Source: Roseiarcus sp963822215
Lineage (GTDB): Bacteria > Pseudomonadota > Alphaproteobacteria > Rhizobiales > Beijerinckiaceae
Direction of reading: 5' to 3'
DNA: 64,000 bases
NCBI GenBank assembly: GCA_963822215.1
Contig: CAWGGX010000003.1
Coordinates: 62,001 to 126,000 of the forward strand
In this document: positions 17,075-25,075 of the stretch, in pieces
Layout of the letters: each line of letters begins with the position of its first letter
How positions within the stretch are numbered: the first letter of the stretch is position 1
Made by a program: the position numbers and the translations under genes
Notes under the pieces: model-generated
What the model was told of the DNA's origin: nothing
What the model saw: the letters and a program-made list of their open reading frames with translations, nothing else
Database searches by the model: none

Positions 17075-17896
17075 TCACTGCAGGGCGATTAGCATAGGAA
17101 TAAGGCCCTGTCCGGCGCTGAGCGGGCGCAAGGCTTTGCCGATCACCGCGCCGAACGCTCTGACCTTGTCGGTCGCCTTCATGGCATGCCCCGGCGTTGC
17201 AGAAGTCGCCAACAGGTCACCCATTTCTATGGCGCCATATTGGGCGTCTACTTTGCAATAAACCTTACCCAGTAAAGCGATCGGTTTCCTGTTTGGCTGG
17301 TGTGTCTGCTTATCGAGTACAATGCCTGGCTTATAATTTCCGGCGCCCGAGATGACGCCGACGGCTCGCTTATCGTAGGCAATCTGACTGGGCTCCAACA
17401 TGCCGTCGTCGCCCAACACCATGACGGCGCCGGGTTCAACGAGGTCTGCATTCGTGACGTCGAAATCTTCTGCGCAGTCGCCATTGGTGAGAAGGACGTC
17501 GCCTGAGACGGCGACATTTCCTTTGACGGTGACGTTGGCGAGAAGGGTGTCGCCTGAGACGTTGAGATTTCCTCTGACGGTGACAATTCCTTCGAAGAGT
17601 CCTACAGTTGGGTCGCCTACGCCATGGACGCCGATGTTACCGACACCTTGCACTCCGGTTCCGCCGGGGATTTCGACGCCGAGGCCGTAAGAGGTCCCCT
17701 GCACGCCGATCCCGCCACCGGGAACGCCGGGCGGAAAAATGCCCTGCACCCCAATCCCACCCGGTGCGATAGTTTCGCCTACGACTCCAGTTCCAATTGG
17801 ACTCAAACCATACACACCTGCCCCGCCACCAGTGTTTACACCGGAAACACCTGGCGTATCTTTAATCGCAAATTCGGCTTCCACGGGGTTAGACAT
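17075..17896 (-). CDS. Glycine-rich GVxG-repeat protein with conserved C-terminal domain
   Basis: The N-terminal half (about residues 15-110) is built of irregular G-V/I-x-G repeats such as GGIGVQGIFPPGVPGG and GTGVQGVGNIGVHGVG, suggesting a beta-helical or collagen-like stalk. It passes into V-T-V-K-G-N/N-L-N-V-S-G-D ladders (110-140). The C-terminal part contains DCAEDFDV, PGAVMVLGDDGMLEPS, ALLGKVYCKVDAQYGAIEMG and AFGAVIGKALRPL, a domain seen behind such repeats in many bacteria, without known function. It may be a surface or phage-tail-like fibre. ATG 17896 follows GGGAGG at seven bases. It lies upstream of the C39-like gene. Confidence 0.7.
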   Translation of the reverse strand: MSNPVEAEFAIKDTPGVSGVNTGGGAGVYGLSPIGTGVVGETIAPGGIGVQGIFPPGVPGGGIGVQGTSYGLGVEIPGGTGVQGVGNIGVHGVGDPTVGLFEGIVTVRGNLNVSGDTLLANVTVKGNVAVSGDVLLTNGDCAEDFDVTNADLVEPGAVMVLGDDGMLEPSQIAYDKRAVGVISGAGNYKPGIVLDKQTHQPNRKPIALLGKVYCKVDAQYGAIEMGDLLATSATPGHAMKATDKVRAFGAVIGKALRPLSAGQGLIPMLIALQ

Positions 17897-18452
17897 AACA
17901 AACCTCCCTGCGCGTTCCGATAGTTTATTGCAACAAGTATTGTTCTGGTTCAGTTGTCGTACATACGCACTTCACGATCAATATTTTCTGATGTACGGTC
18001 GAAGTATCGACTGAGTCGAGATCATCTCTATGCGCTGCCCAGAAATCGATTTCAGGGCTCCAGACTTGGAGCACCTGATCGTGAAGCGAAGCCACTCGAG
18101 ATTCCCGGATAGTCTAGTGGATAGAATGTGACGCTCCGCGCCCGACCCAGCGTACGCTCCTCGTCAACGCCGGCGAGGCGGCTGTTGGGGACAATATCCG
18201 GAACCAAAAATCGCCGCGAGCTTTCGAGTCTCGCTCACGGCGCTGGCACCGAAGCCAGATCACCGACAGGCGGCTTGGGCATGGCTGCATTTCCATGCTG
18301 CACTGATGAGACGCGGCGGCCGGGAATGCAGGCACGGCGTTCGCCCCGTCGGTCTAGCCGCACTAACCAGAAATGTTACGCCGATTGAACGTGGAGAGCA
18401 ACCGCTCCCGATCTCTCGCCTCCGCGGGACTACTCAAATCTCTCGACCCCGG
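17897..18452. other. Gene-free stretch upstream of the glycine-rich gene
   Basis: About 550 bases hold the promoter side of the gene at 17896 (AT-rich around 17920-18010). A tRNA-like half at about 18103-18140 has a D-arm but nothing after it. I see no complete gene. Confidence 0.5.
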
Positions 18453-18590
18453 TCATGAGTCAGATCCGGCGGGCCACTTCTCGACGAGCCGACGAATGGC
18501 CTCGGAACGGGTAAGTGCTCTTTCGGCCGCCCATCGGTCAACTTCGGCAATCATGTCCGGAGAGATGCGGACGCGTCCTCTAGTCGACAC
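18453..18590 (-). CDS. Small ribbon-helix-helix (CopG/Arc-type) protein
   Basis: A 45-residue frame from GTG 18590 reads VSTRGRVRISPDMIAEVDRW, then AAERALTRSEAIRRLVEKWP. This is the classic ribbon-helix-helix pattern of one basic strand and two helices with a TRSEAIRRLV second helix. Such proteins dimerise and bind DNA as repressors or antitoxins. No Shine-Dalgarno sequence is obvious, and the frame lies just 16 bases from the truncated Crp gene. It could be a surviving antitoxin whose toxin is lost, or a fragment. Confidence 0.55.
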   Translation of the reverse strand: MSTRGRVRISPDMIAEVDRWAAERALTRSEAIRRLVEKWPAGSDS

Positions 18591-18606
18591 TACTGAAGGG
18601 TGCGTA

Positions 18607-19124
18607 TCAGAAGTGGCCTTCGTGCTCCAGCACTAATTTGTTCTCCACACAGTAATAGCCAGCAATACGGCTAAAAAATGATCGATCAAGCCAGTCGTGC
18701 ATTACGCGGCTGAAATTTTCACGGACTATGCCAGCCATCGCCGCAATATCGCTCTGGGTGACCTTTTGCCGAATTACGATACGGCCATCACCAGCATCTT
18801 GGCCGAATGCATCCGCAAGGGCGAGCAGCGCACGGGCGGTGCGACCCCTAACGGAAAGAAAGCTTGTAGCCGCTATCGCGTCATCGATATCCCGCAGGCC
18901 GCGCGCCAGAATTATCGTGAGTTCGCGATACATTTCGGGTTGAGCGTGGAGCACATCGTCGAAGACAGCGCGACGCACGAAAGACAGCTTCGACGCACGA
19001 ATTGCGGCGACCGAGGCCGACCGCGGCGCCCCGTCAAACATGGACAATTCGCCTACAATCGTTCCAGCCCCTAGGATGGCGAGGATGCGATCCCTCCCGG
19101 AGGGTGAGACGACGTGCACCTTTA
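18607..19124 (-). pseudogene. 5'-truncated Crp/Fnr-family regulator
   Basis: From about 19121 leftwards the frame reads KVHVVSPSGRDRILAILGAG, TIVGELSMFDGAPRSASVAA and so on: the second half of a cyclic-nucleotide-binding domain. A C-terminal HTH follows (KVTQSDIAAMAGIVRENFSR). The first about 50 residues of the family are missing. Upstream the same frame crosses into a gene fragment on the other strand and loses all similarity. The break is abrupt, at about 19124. Without its N-terminal beta-roll it is unlikely to work. Confidence 0.75.
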
Positions 19125-19377
19125 GACTACGACGCTGCAACTTGCGCTGCGAAGCGAGGGCGTGAGCTACCGCGGCATCGTCCGCGGCCTGCGCCTGCGG
19201 CGGGCGCGGCAGCTCCTCGCGACCACAGAAAAGCCCCTCGCCGAAGTGGCGCTGCGCACCGGCTATACCGACCCCTCGAATTTCCACCGCGCCTTCCTGT
19301 CTCAGACCGGAATCACGCCGGGACGATTCCGTGCAACTTCGCGGCGCGATACCACGTCTAGCGAGGGAAATCTTTGA
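19120..19377 (+). pseudogene. C-terminal fragment of an AraC-family regulator
   Basis: The frame TLQLALRSEGVSYRGIVRGL, RLRRARQLLATTEKPLAEVA, LRTGYTDPSNFHRAFLSQTG is the double helix-turn-helix of AraC-type activators. It begins at the point where the Crp fragment on the opposite strand ends. The effector-binding N-terminal domain is missing, so this is a relic of a rearrangement. Confidence 0.75.
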
Positions 19378-19389
19378 GACGAGACTAGA

Positions 19390-19760
19390 TCATCCTTGAA
19401 CGGCGGCTTCGGTGGGCGTCAGCTCTACGTCGATTCGCGACGTTCGATTGCTTGGGACGAGCGTTCCGCGCCGGGTCGAGCTGACCTGTTCGGATCTTCT
19501 TTCAGGAACGGTCGATCCTGGCGCCCTCTTCCCGTACAGGGAAGAACGGGGAAAGGCAGCAAAGGGCCGGATATGACGCGTTCGCAGAACCGCTGATGAA
19601 CGCCCGCAATTTGCGCACAGCGGACGGACGGAGTCGACGTATTGCTGCCGTTGAAGATCGAGACCGCGAATGTCGCAAGTGGGCAGGTAAGCGGGCCTTG
19701 CCTGTAGGCGCTGTTTCCGCCCGAAGCGGGCGTTTGTGTTGCGTCGAAGCCCTTCATGCC
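19390..19760. repeat. Dispersed intergenic repeat, copy B (longest)
   Basis: This is the most complete copy. It runs TTCAGGAACGGTCGATCCTG, GCGCCCTCTTCCCGTACAGG, GGAAAGGCAGCAAAGGGCCG, ATATGACGCGTTCGC, AATTTGCGCACAGCGGACGG, GAGTCGACGTATTGCTGCCG, AAGTGGGCAGGTAAGCGGGC. Parts recur at 960-1075, 14115-14260, 15335-15500, 21890-22070 and, reversed, 36640-36800. No conserved coding frame is present. Confidence 0.65.
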
Positions 19761-20063
19761 CCGATCGAAGGCTTGTCCGCACCGTCGGCGAACCACATTC
19801 GGTCGAATCGCGCCCTCGCGGGGATGCTCGCGCTCACCGAACCTGCGTGCACCGCTGGCGTTTGCGTCGGCACGGATAACGAAATAAGTTTCGACAGGCG
19901 GGTTCAGGCCCTATTTAGCTGCTTGTGTTGACTGCGGGCATCGCGCAATGGCAACTCGAACGACAATACCGCGGATATACAACCTATGTACTATAATCTA
20001 TCTGTTGTTGTTGAATGGCAAGTAACACCATCCTATACCCAAAGCTAGTGCGAGGCTAATTAG

Positions 20064-21309
20064 ATGATCGACCCTGATTACCCAAAATATATAACGCGCT
20101 TATTTATAAGAATGAATCGTCTTTTACTTACTTTCTTTGGGGGAGAGGTGTTCTTATCGAGTTTCGTTGGTGCTTTGATAGGTTTCGCGGCGTACATAGC
20201 TTTCACATCATTGCCTAATATTGCACCAATGCTTCACGACTTTGAGGAGAGACACGCGGATTCGATAAAGTCTATATCAATTCCATTACTCGCTGTCCTC
20301 GCAGGTATTATTGTTTTCTTTTTGCGGTCGACGGTGCGCGCCGCGCTTTCGTACTTAGAGGGATCCAGTCGTTCTGATGATAATTACGCTACCGAAGCAC
20401 AATGGAGGATGATTAGAGAAACGCAGAGGCAATTCGAGAAGATCTTAAATTCTTCCGCTCCCGTTTTGACAGACGAAACTATTGATAGATTAAGAAAAGA
20501 TACAGAAGCTACGTTATTAGCTCCGTGCCTATCCGGTTAACGCCCACAGCCCCTAGATGTAGGATGCGTCCACGTGCAGAGCGATCTGGCCGCAATATGG
20601 CCAGACAAAGCCGACAGGCCAACGCGCGCGATCAAGATAGGCAGCATATGCCGCGTCATACGGAAAAAGCTCATGAAACTCTGGGACTGACTGGGGAAAC
20701 CCAGATCGTCGCTCTGGCGGATTTCCATGGCCGGTTTGATAACCATCACCAGCCCTGGTGGGTGTGGGCGTTAACCGGACAGGCACGATTAGCTCAATTT
20801 ACGCCGGAAGTTGTTACAAAAGCGTTGGCGCGGCATCTGGAAGAACGATATTCAAAGCAATCAATAGATTCATAATTTATCTCAACTATTCGAAATATAG
20901 CTTCTTCGATCCAGACTCGCCTCGGTGAGGAAATAAACGCTTTAGGGAGGCGGTCAAATTTAAATCTTTTGATCGGGATGAGCCTTTCGTTTGGGGGGCT
21001 AATTGCTCTTTGTGTTATTATTTTGGCGTCTAGCGTAAATATAGCTGGCGAGTCTATTCAGATTCTGTCATATAGATTTGTCGTCCGCGTGTCTTTACCT
21101 ATTTTATGCAAGTATTTGCGTACTTTTTTCTGCGGTTGTATCGTTATGGGTTGTTTGAGATAAAGTATTTTCAAAATGAAATTACGTCTGCGCAACTGCG
21201 TATTATTGCTCTTGAAACAATTTTAATGAAAGGTAGCAAAGAGACAATTGAAAAATTTGCTTTAGAAATGGCAAAAACAGAGCGAAATATAATACGTAAG
21301 AAGGGTTAA
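20064..21309 (+). pseudogene. Low-GC membrane protein gene broken by a MITE, a stop and a frameshift
   Basis: The first part (20064-20523) reads MIDPDYPKYITRLFIRMNRL and holds two membrane helices (about residues 24-50 and 72-92). Removing the 264-base insertion and one target copy rejoins ...DTEATLL to AQFTPEVVTKALARHLEERY in frame. A TAA at 20873 follows, but the same frame continues with two more membrane helices (NLLIGMSLSFGGLIALCVII). A further shift near 21105 leads to FLRLYRYGLFEIKYFQNEIT and ...ALEMAKTERNIIRKKG. The restored ancestor is a four-helix membrane protein of about 320 residues with a conserved YGLFEIKYFQNE tail. I do not know its function. GC content is well below the neighbours, suggesting foreign origin. 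Confidence 0.7.
20524..20787. mobile_element. 264-bp MITE with 8-bp target duplication
   Basis: The ends are inverted repeats of about 26 bases: left CGTGCCTATCCGGTTAACGC plus CCACA, and right the complement with one difference (A to G at the seventh base) plus a mismatch at the inner end. The element is flanked by the direct repeat ATTAGCTC at 20516-20523 and 20788-20795. Taking out the element plus one copy restores the reading frame of the host gene. There is no transposase inside, so it must have been moved in trans. The 8-bp duplication limits the candidate families, but I do not recognise the terminal sequence. Confidence 0.9.
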
Positions 21310-21321
21310 ACGACAATTGTG

Positions 21322-21426
21322 ATGCGACGTGATGAGATTGAACAGGTATACGACAAGCAATTCTTAGATCTCGTGCCAACGCTCCTTAAGGCGCTTAAAG
21401 CTGAACAGGATAAATCATCAAAATGA
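21322..21426 (+). CDS. Possible 34-residue small protein
   Basis: Just after the broken membrane gene, ATG 21322 (or GTG 21319) opens a frame reading MRRDEIEQVYDKQFLDLVPT and ending ALKAEQDKSSK. It has the same low GC as the preceding gene. It could be a small partner gene, but no clear ribosome-binding site is present. Confidence 0.25.
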   Translation: MRRDEIEQVYDKQFLDLVPTLLKALKAEQDKSSK

Positions 21427-21565
21427 GCCCCGCCTTGTGCTGGGGCTATATGTCTGATAGCGGACAAAATCGACATGCGGGTGCGCTGTTCGACATGCCT
21501 AGTAGTTCGAACCTAACAATTGAATCCCGGCCGAGGTTTCCCCGACGGATTGGACGTGCGAGTCC

Positions 21566-21815
21566 GTGATGTGGGCTGGAAAATTGCTCTCCGTTTCGTC
21601 TGCCGATATTCTTCAGCTCAAGGCCCTGGTTCAAGACCGCAACACGCCGCAGAAGCACGTCTGGCGGGCTAAAATCGGGCTGTTGACGGCGAACGGCGTC
21701 GGCACGAATGAGATTATGCGGCGCTCCGGCAAGTCTAAGACCTGCGTTCGGCGCTAGCAGGGGCGCATTATGTAGGAGGGGTTGAGGGACACCTTCGTGA
21801 CAGGCCGCAAGCCGC
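21566..21815 (+). pseudogene. IS630-type transposase N-terminal remnant with stops
   Basis: The frame ILQLKALVQDRNTPQKHVWR, AKIGLLTANGVGTNEIMRRS, GKSKTCVRR is the helix-turn-helix start of an IS630-family transposase. It continues through in-frame TAG codons (at 21757 and 21774) as GLRDTF. The DDE domain is absent. It is inactive. Confidence 0.75.
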
Positions 21816-21889
21816 TGGGCGCGCCGAAACGGCTGAGCGGGCGACCCACCAGTTTGCTAGGGCCCCAAGGAGCGAACGCACGAATTCAG

Positions 21890-22070
21890 AGTCAGCTTTC
21901 TGAAAGTCTGGTCCTGGCGCGCCCTCCTGCCGTACCGGAGCGAGCGGGAACGGCAGGAAAGAACCGGAAAGGACGCGTTGGCCAAACCGTCGGGCGGCGC
22001 CCGCTTCTTGCGCAGTGCGGCCGTCCGCCTTGTCGACTGGCGCTCTCGGCGTCTGGAAGCGCCATTCGTT
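21890..22070. repeat. Dispersed intergenic repeat, copy E
   Basis: GCTTTCTGAAAGTCTGGTCC, TGGCGCGCCCTCCTGCCGTA, GGAACGGCAGGAAAGAACCG, AAGGACGCGTTGGCC and TTCTTGCGCAGTGCGGCCGT follow the order of copy B at 19496-19630. Non-coding. Confidence 0.55.
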
Positions 22071-22102
22071 TCGTGCTACGCATGAGAGGTCAACAAATTG
22101 AT

Positions 22103-22135
22103 CCGGTCCTCGCCCAAGCGGAGGCCGGTTTTTTT
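22103..22135 (+). terminator. Orphan rho-independent terminator
   Basis: CCGGTCCTC...GGAGGCCGG forms a stem with a bulged T and a GC-closed CCAA loop, followed by seven T (22129-22135). No intact plus-strand gene lies directly upstream, so it probably served a gene now lost. Confidence 0.65.
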
Positions 22136-22228
22136 GTGCCTCGCGGCTCCGTGGGATGCTGGCACCGGAAACTGGCGGCTGATAGCGTTTCTCCGCGCCA
22201 GATGTGCCGGCGCCGGGAGGGTAAGCTG

Positions 22229-22387
22229 ATGCGTCAATCCATCGTTTACTTCGGTTTGGCCGCCCTGTTTGCACTCGGGATCGTACTCGCCGAGTTTAGC
22301 GCCGCCAACGCTCAGAGCGTCATGAAACAGTGCGGCGACCAATGGAAAGCCGCCAAAGCCGCAGGGAGCGTGGGTCTGCGGGCGTGA
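22229..22387 (+). CDS. Small exported protein with truncated cysteine-containing domain
   Basis: ATG 22229 is preceded by GGGAGG at nine bases. The product (52 residues) starts with a signal peptide, MRQSIVYFGLAALFALGIVL ending ANAQ, followed by SVMKQCGDQWKAAKAAGS. The latter opens a short periplasmic repeat, seen in rhizobial small proteins, that normally continues with a second Cys. Here it stops after VGLRA, so the gene is probably cut short at the 3' end. Confidence 0.5.
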   Translation: MRQSIVYFGLAALFALGIVLAEFSAANAQSVMKQCGDQWKAAKAAGSVGLRA

Positions 22388-22679
22388 GCTTGGCGGGATC
22401 GGTCATTCACGGACGATAACTTACGGAAGCCAAGTAACAAGAACGTACGCAATGGCCTCGAACCGGAAACGTCCAGGGTTCTCGATCTTTCGCGGTTCAA
22501 CGGAGCGATCCGCAAGTTCGCTCGTGCAGGTAACTGCACAGATTGCATATGGAGCCACTCCACAGGGCGCACCGTGACACAGGCGCGGGGCTTGATCATC
22601 GTGGACCTCAACGATCCGGGCTGGGATGCCGGCTGAACGGCAGGGTCTATTGCCATGCGGGGTTTCGGCTGGGCCACGC

Positions 22680-22865
22680 CTACCGGGCAGCGTGTATCGC
22701 GAAATCGACGCAGTTGACCGACCCAGTGTCGAGGCAGCGTTGATAGGTCCGCACGTGCTGGAGGCTGTGGAGGACGAAGTAGGCCACAACGACCAACAAG
22801 GCTGCCATCAAGAGGCCAGCGGCGTTCCCACGTCCGCTCCCATCTCGGTCGTCTGGCCCTCGCAT
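22680..22865 (-). CDS. Small single-pass membrane protein
   Basis: ATG 22865 follows GGGAGGA at ten bases. The product of 61 residues has a charged start, one membrane helix (NAAGLLMAALLVVVAYFVLH) and a short tail with two cysteines (YQRCLDTGSVNCVDFAIHA). I do not recognise the family, but the spacing of the features and the ribosome-binding site support a real gene. The flanking sequence on both sides is gene-poor. Confidence 0.5.
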   Translation of the reverse strand: MRGPDDRDGSGRGNAAGLLMAALLVVVAYFVLHSLQHVRTYQRCLDTGSVNCVDFAIHAAR

Positions 22866-23791
22866 GGTCGGCGTCCTCCCATGATGGCTCTGCATTTATT
22901 CTAGGCCGATCGCTGCGACTCCACAAACGCGCTCAGTGCGCCCAAGGCTGCCCGAGGGGTGACCGGCTCTCCCTCGGTTGCAGGGGAGGGTTGCAAGGGT
23001 CGGTGACTGAAATTAGCGTCGCTGGCGAGCCGGGTGCGATAAAGGACGAACGCAACGGGCGAGAACATATCGTCCTGGGTGCGCGTGTGCCTCCCAACGC
23101 GCCACCGATCACGCCCGGCTCACCACCGGAGTGTCACATAACGCGCAAATGCGCAACTTGTTGGTTGCGGCGGTTCTGCGCAACGGCCCTGCAGTGACGC
23201 GACCGATGGCGCGCCAGGTCGCACTCGGTGGCTCGTTTGAGGGTTGCGCTGTGGCCTAGGCCGACCAGCAGGTCCGATCAGGCTGCCCTGATGTTGGACA
23301 CGAGGACCGCGACACCATCCGCTTTGCGCCGCGCGCCGGGTCCCGGTCTTCGGCCATATCGTTTTTCGCGTCGAAACAGGCTCGTCGCAAATCGACTGCG
23401 CTGGCCCCTGGGTGATGAGCTTCGCCGGCAAGGCGACGTCGAGTGCTCGTATCACGACCCAACCGACCTCATCGAAATCCTCGGACTGCCCCGAGCCAAT
23501 CTGCTCCTCATCGACGGCGCCGGGGTGGCCGTCACAAGCGCGCCCAGTAGTCGAGGCCCAACATGCAGGCTGTCATCCCGATGGGAGGCGTCTCATCGCC
23601 GCTGATGATTGTAAGCGACAACTCCGAATGCCTCTATGCGGGCCGCTAGATCGGCCGATTCCCATATACCATTTCAAGCCATCGTACTTGCTAAGTATTC
23701 GATTTTGTTCTATATTGTTGTTGCTTAAGAGATCGGGAACAACGAGTTTTTCGACGCTCTCGATCCAAAGCGAGTTCCCACGGAGGGGAAG
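22866..23791. other. Mostly gene-free stretch with one duplicated gene fragment
   Basis: No intact gene is visible. At about 23430-23540 the plus strand reads QGDVECSYHDPTDLIEILGL, a relic closely matching QGDVECSYPESSNDTEILGL in the small gene at 24890-25075. The 100 bases before 23792 are AT-rich and probably hold the promoter of the next operon. Confidence 0.5.
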
Positions 23792-24382
23792 ATGCCGGTG
23801 AGCAATAAGGCGTTGTACGACAAGGCGTTGTACGACAAGGCGTTAGAACTGTCGGCAGACGTCGAAGACAATTTTTTGGAGCTGGGGCGTTCCCTCCGGC
23901 AGCTGCTGGAACGAGCCCCCAAACTATTTCGGCAGGTTGTGAACAAGGGTAACCTGGGAGGTCGCAAGGCGTATTATCTGATTAAAGTCAGCCGGGTGTT
24001 CGACCCGCTGCCGATCCCGAGGCAGAGGCTGCGCAAGGTCGGCTGGACGAAACTCCAGGTGATCGCCAAGCACGTCACCCCCGACAATGTCGACGTCCTG
24101 CTCGAACTGGCCGACGCGACGACATCGAAGGACCTCGAACGCCAGATGCGGGGGGACAAGCCCCTCGGCAACGCCCACTACGTTTTGATGTACTTCAGCC
24201 CGAAAGACTATGCCGAGCTTGAGGACGCGCTCCTGAAGCACGGCGGCGTGCGCAGCGGGCGTGGCATCCAGAACAAGGAGGAGGCCGTGCTCGCCGCACT
24301 GCGCGAAGAGGCGCCCGGTTTGGCGAAGGCCCAGCCGGACAAGAAGGCATCCTCGGGCAATGAGGAGTCAGAAAATGGGTAA
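23792..24382 (+). CDS. Hypothetical protein, 196 residues, first gene of a small operon
   Basis: ATG 23792 follows GGAGGGGA closely. The N-terminus has a tandem repeat, KALYDKALYDKAL, encoded by an exact repeated 15-base unit. The body is mainly helical (NFLELGRSLRQLLERAPKLF; LRKVGWTKLQVIAKHV) and the C-terminus is charged and disordered-looking. No membrane segment, no enzyme motif and no known family are seen. Its stop overlaps the start of the next frame (ATGGGTAA). With the small genes behind it and a recombinase at the end, it may belong to a mobile cassette. Confidence 0.6.
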   Translation: MPVSNKALYDKALYDKALELSADVEDNFLELGRSLRQLLERAPKLFRQVVNKGNLGGRKAYYLIKVSRVFDPLPIPRQRLRKVGWTKLQVIAKHVTPDNVDVLLELADATTSKDLERQMRGDKPLGNAHYVLMYFSPKDYAELEDALLKHGGVRSGRGIQNKEEAVLAALREEAPGLAKAQPDKKASSGNEESENG

Positions 24383-24890
24383 GATGATCAGGCGGCGGAC
24401 GGAGGATCGTCTAACGCCAGGCGAAGTGGCCGTGCTGAGTTGAGTGGTGCGGGCGATTATCCTCCCAGAGACTGAACTTGTCTCGTCATGGGGCATGGGG
24501 CCTTGGGCGGCCGAGGCCCCTGACGGATTGCTGAGGCGGAAGCTCGTTAACCGTCACACAGAGGTCGACGAGTTTATTGGTCGACCGGGGCTCCCGAGCA
24601 AGCCGGGTCCATGGATCATTCCGACCCCGGCCAGAAAGACCCGGATGCCCAAGGAAGTGGACGTAGCCTTTCCGCCCTCGGGGAACTGGATATCATACGC
24701 CGGCCTCCCCCCGAACCACCAACCGCCTGACCTGCTCATGCAGTTACTCGAATACTTCTATGCCCTCGACGGCGCCACAAAGGCGGACGATGACGCCGAC
24801 ATGCGACCCGCTGCCGTTTTGAATAAGGAGCTGATGGCACGGATCAGCGAGATCAAGATGACAGACGACAGACTAAAGGGAGGGGGCTAA
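24375..24890 (+). pseudogene. Hypothetical gene interrupted by an in-frame TGA
   Basis: A frame opens at ATG 24375, overlapping the upstream stop, and reads MGKMIRRRTEDRLTPGEVAV. It meets a TGA at 24441-24443, then continues in the same frame without interruption to TAA 24890 (VVRAIILPETELVSSWGMGP ... MTDDRLKGGG). The part after the stop lacks a ribosome-binding site of its own. The simplest reading is one gene of about 171 codons with a nonsense mutation at codon 23. Its stop overlaps the next ATG (TAATG). Function unknown. Confidence 0.5.
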
Positions 24891-25075
24891 TGGGACAGCG
24901 TCCGCCGCCGTTCAGCCGGGCTGGCATCGCTTGCCGTCTATGTCAAGGCGACGTCGAGTGCTCGTATCCGGAGTCAAGCAACGACACCGAAATTCTGGGA
25001 CTGACTCGGACCGATCTGTCGATCCCGGACGAAGCTAGGACCGAGATCGCGGGAGGCTTCAACCATGCCTCGTGA
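24890..25075 (+). CDS. Small hypothetical protein with DVECSY motif
   Basis: The ATG shares a base with the preceding stop, so expression would be coupled. The 61-residue product contains CRLCQGDVECSYPESSNDTE and ILGLTRTDLSIPDEARTEIA. The same motif set occurs as a relic at 23430-23540, showing a duplicated gene. The two cysteines and the acidic tail suggest a small interaction protein; no function is known. Confidence 0.45.
   Translation: MGQRPPPFSRAGIACRLCQGDVECSYPESSNDTEILGLTRTDLSIPDEARTEIAGGFNHAS

Noticed and set aside
18103..18140. tRNA-like sequence TAGTCTAGTGGATAGAAT
   Set aside because: A D-arm-like part is visible, but no anticodon arm, T-arm or acceptor stem follows.
20525..20875. 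Open frame through the MITE
   Set aside because: It combines MITE sequence with the host gene's shifted tail; the real tail belongs to the disrupted membrane gene.
24441..24443. TGA as a selenocysteine codon
   Set aside because: No selenoprotein-like context or downstream stem-loop is apparent and the family is unknown; a nonsense change is simpler.
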